Shown here: positions 63,544 through 64,000 of the stretch, piece after piece
How positions within the stretch are numbered: the first letter of the stretch is position 1
How the letters are laid out: each line of letters starts with the position of its first letter
Assembly: GCF_009193325.2 (NCBI RefSeq)
Contig: NZ_CP059856.1
Coordinates: 3,224,001-3,288,000, forward strand
Origin: Bacteroides zhangwenhongii
GTDB lineage: Bacteria > Bacteroidota > Bacteroidia > Bacteroidales > Bacteroidaceae
Length of the DNA: 64,000 nt
Reading direction: 5' to 3'
Made by a program: the position numbers and the translations under genes
Notes under the pieces: generated by a model
Seen by the model: only the letters and a program-made list of their open reading frames with translations
Told to the model about the DNA's origin: nothing
The model's database searches: none

Positions 63544-64000
63544 GATTTCTTAGTTTTTAATTGGTTCTTCTCCTTATGTGCCACTGCTTCCAACTGCTTT
63601 TTAAAAGCCCTCAATTCCGACAGATACATTTTAGATACATTTTTATGCGAAGCGCTCTTGCTACGGGCGAATACATTTAATTTGGCTATATTCATTTGAA
63701 ATTCTTCCTGTGTATCATTGGTATAGCCTTTATTCAAGAAGGAAATCTGAAAAGACAATCCGAAAATGGCTTTCACCAGTTCTTTTGCTTCTTTACATGC
63801 CTTTTCAGCCTGGTCCTCATTGAGTGACGCCAGCAATCTGCGTGCCTCATCAAAAGAAAGCTCCTTACTGCTCTGTGTGCGTCCGTCCGTGAAAGCGTAG
63901 ATACAGTCGTGACGGGCATCATCATCCATTCCTATCCGACGGAAGGTGGTCTGTAACGCTTTCATCTGTTGCGGGCTGATTGTTTTATCTTTTGTTATTC
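63540..64000 (-). CDS. GemA-like early regulatory protein (gp16 family), 5' end outside window
   Basis: The frame stays open to the window edge (ITKDKTISPQQ precedes MKALQTTFRRIGMDDDARHD), so the start lies beyond 64000. KALQTTFRRIGMDDDARHDC and SSKELSFDEARRLLASLNED are the GemA/DUF1018 pattern; the rest is helical and basic (KKQLEAVAHKEKNQLKTKKS). GemA of Mu affects host gene expression and DNA relaxation. It marks the early region, with the transposition genes expected upstream. Confidence 0.75.
   Translation of the reverse strand, partial: ITKDKTISPQQMKALQTTFRRIGMDDDARHDCIYAFTDGRTQSSKELSFDEARRLLASLNEDQAEKACKEAKELVKAIFGLSFQISFLNKGYTNDTQEEFQMNIAKLNVFARSKSASHKNVSKMYLSELRAFKKQLEAVAHKEKNQLKTKKS

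Larger units (their letters stand above)
32850..64000 (-). mobile_element. Mu-like transposable prophage (right part; continues beyond the window)
   Basis: At least 31 kb with a complete set of contractile-tail genes and Mu-type signatures: a GemA-like early gene, DUF3164, a Mu gp28-like terminase, a DUF935 portal, a MuF head protein, gp36/gp37-like proteins, sheath, tube, tape measure, baseplate genes, and an invertible fibre cassette next to the right end, as in Mu. Early genes lie at the window edge, so transposase, target-choice protein and repressor are expected beyond 64000. No large deletion or disrupted structural gene is visible, so the prophage may be functional. Confidence 0.9.

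Overview
The window is Bacteroides-type DNA (order Bacteroidales). Evidence: -33/-7 promoters of the form TTTG/TAnnTTTG, a 16S-tRNAIle-tRNAAla-23S-5S operon of Bacteroides sequence, weak Shine-Dalgarno signals, SusC-like carboxypeptidase-regulatory domains, DUF4248/DUF4376/DUF4494 and HU-HIG proteins. The host part is 1 to about 32.85 kb. A Mu-like, contractile-tailed transposable prophage fills about 32.85 kb to the right edge and continues past it.

Host region. 1-13 kb: end of an outer-membrane cluster with a PKD-like lipoprotein, a zinc metalloprotease followed by a paralogue that has lost its zinc site, a small carboxypeptidase-regulatory-domain gene with a poly-T frameshift inside a perfect 17-bp inverted repeat, and two large paralogous beta-barrel proteins. 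13-14.3 kb: a short GMP synthase whose glutaminase domain lacks its catalytic Cys. 14.4-22.6 kb (minus strand): the kdp potassium-ATPase operon (a 31-residue membrane peptide, kdpF, A, B, C), a porin-like protein, and KdpD split into an input protein and a histidine kinase. 22.9-27 kb (plus strand): fused trehalose-6-phosphate synthase/phosphatase and a GH15 hydrolase. Between these divergent operons lie a sigma-54 promoter for kdp, a sigma-54-like promoter facing the trehalose genes and four copies of a TTCCATTTTGAAAA-like site. This looks like a shared osmotic-stress enhancer coupling K+ uptake to trehalose synthesis. 27.0-32.6 kb: rRNA operon on the minus strand with two tandem promoters.

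Prophage. It lies upstream of the rRNA promoters. Early genes at the right edge run leftward: GemA-like (cut by the edge), HTH protein, DUF3164, DUF4494, HAD hydrolase, sigma-like factor, DNA adenine methylase. An AT-rich accessory patch follows (ImmA/IrrE protease with a small partner). The packaging and head module (terminase, portal, MuF head protein, morphogenesis) is on the plus strand, opposite to the rest. Protease, capsid, lysis genes, sheath, tube, tape measure, baseplate and fibre run leftward from a divergent promoter pair near 48.1 kb.

The most notable points are: (1) an intact Mu G-segment-like invertible cassette (32994-34752) with two alternative fibre tips and two DUF4376 chaperones between inverted repeats that keep the reading frame; (2) a MuF head protein fused to a papain-fold (Tox-PL-like) toxin domain, with a convergent small gene carrying its own promoter as candidate immunity gene; (3) a canonical A AAA AAG -1 frameshift site in the tail chaperone gene; (4) the sigma-54 kdp/trehalose intergenic region. 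No invertase, transposase or left prophage end is inside the window. Everything here comes from reading the sequence; no database search was run.
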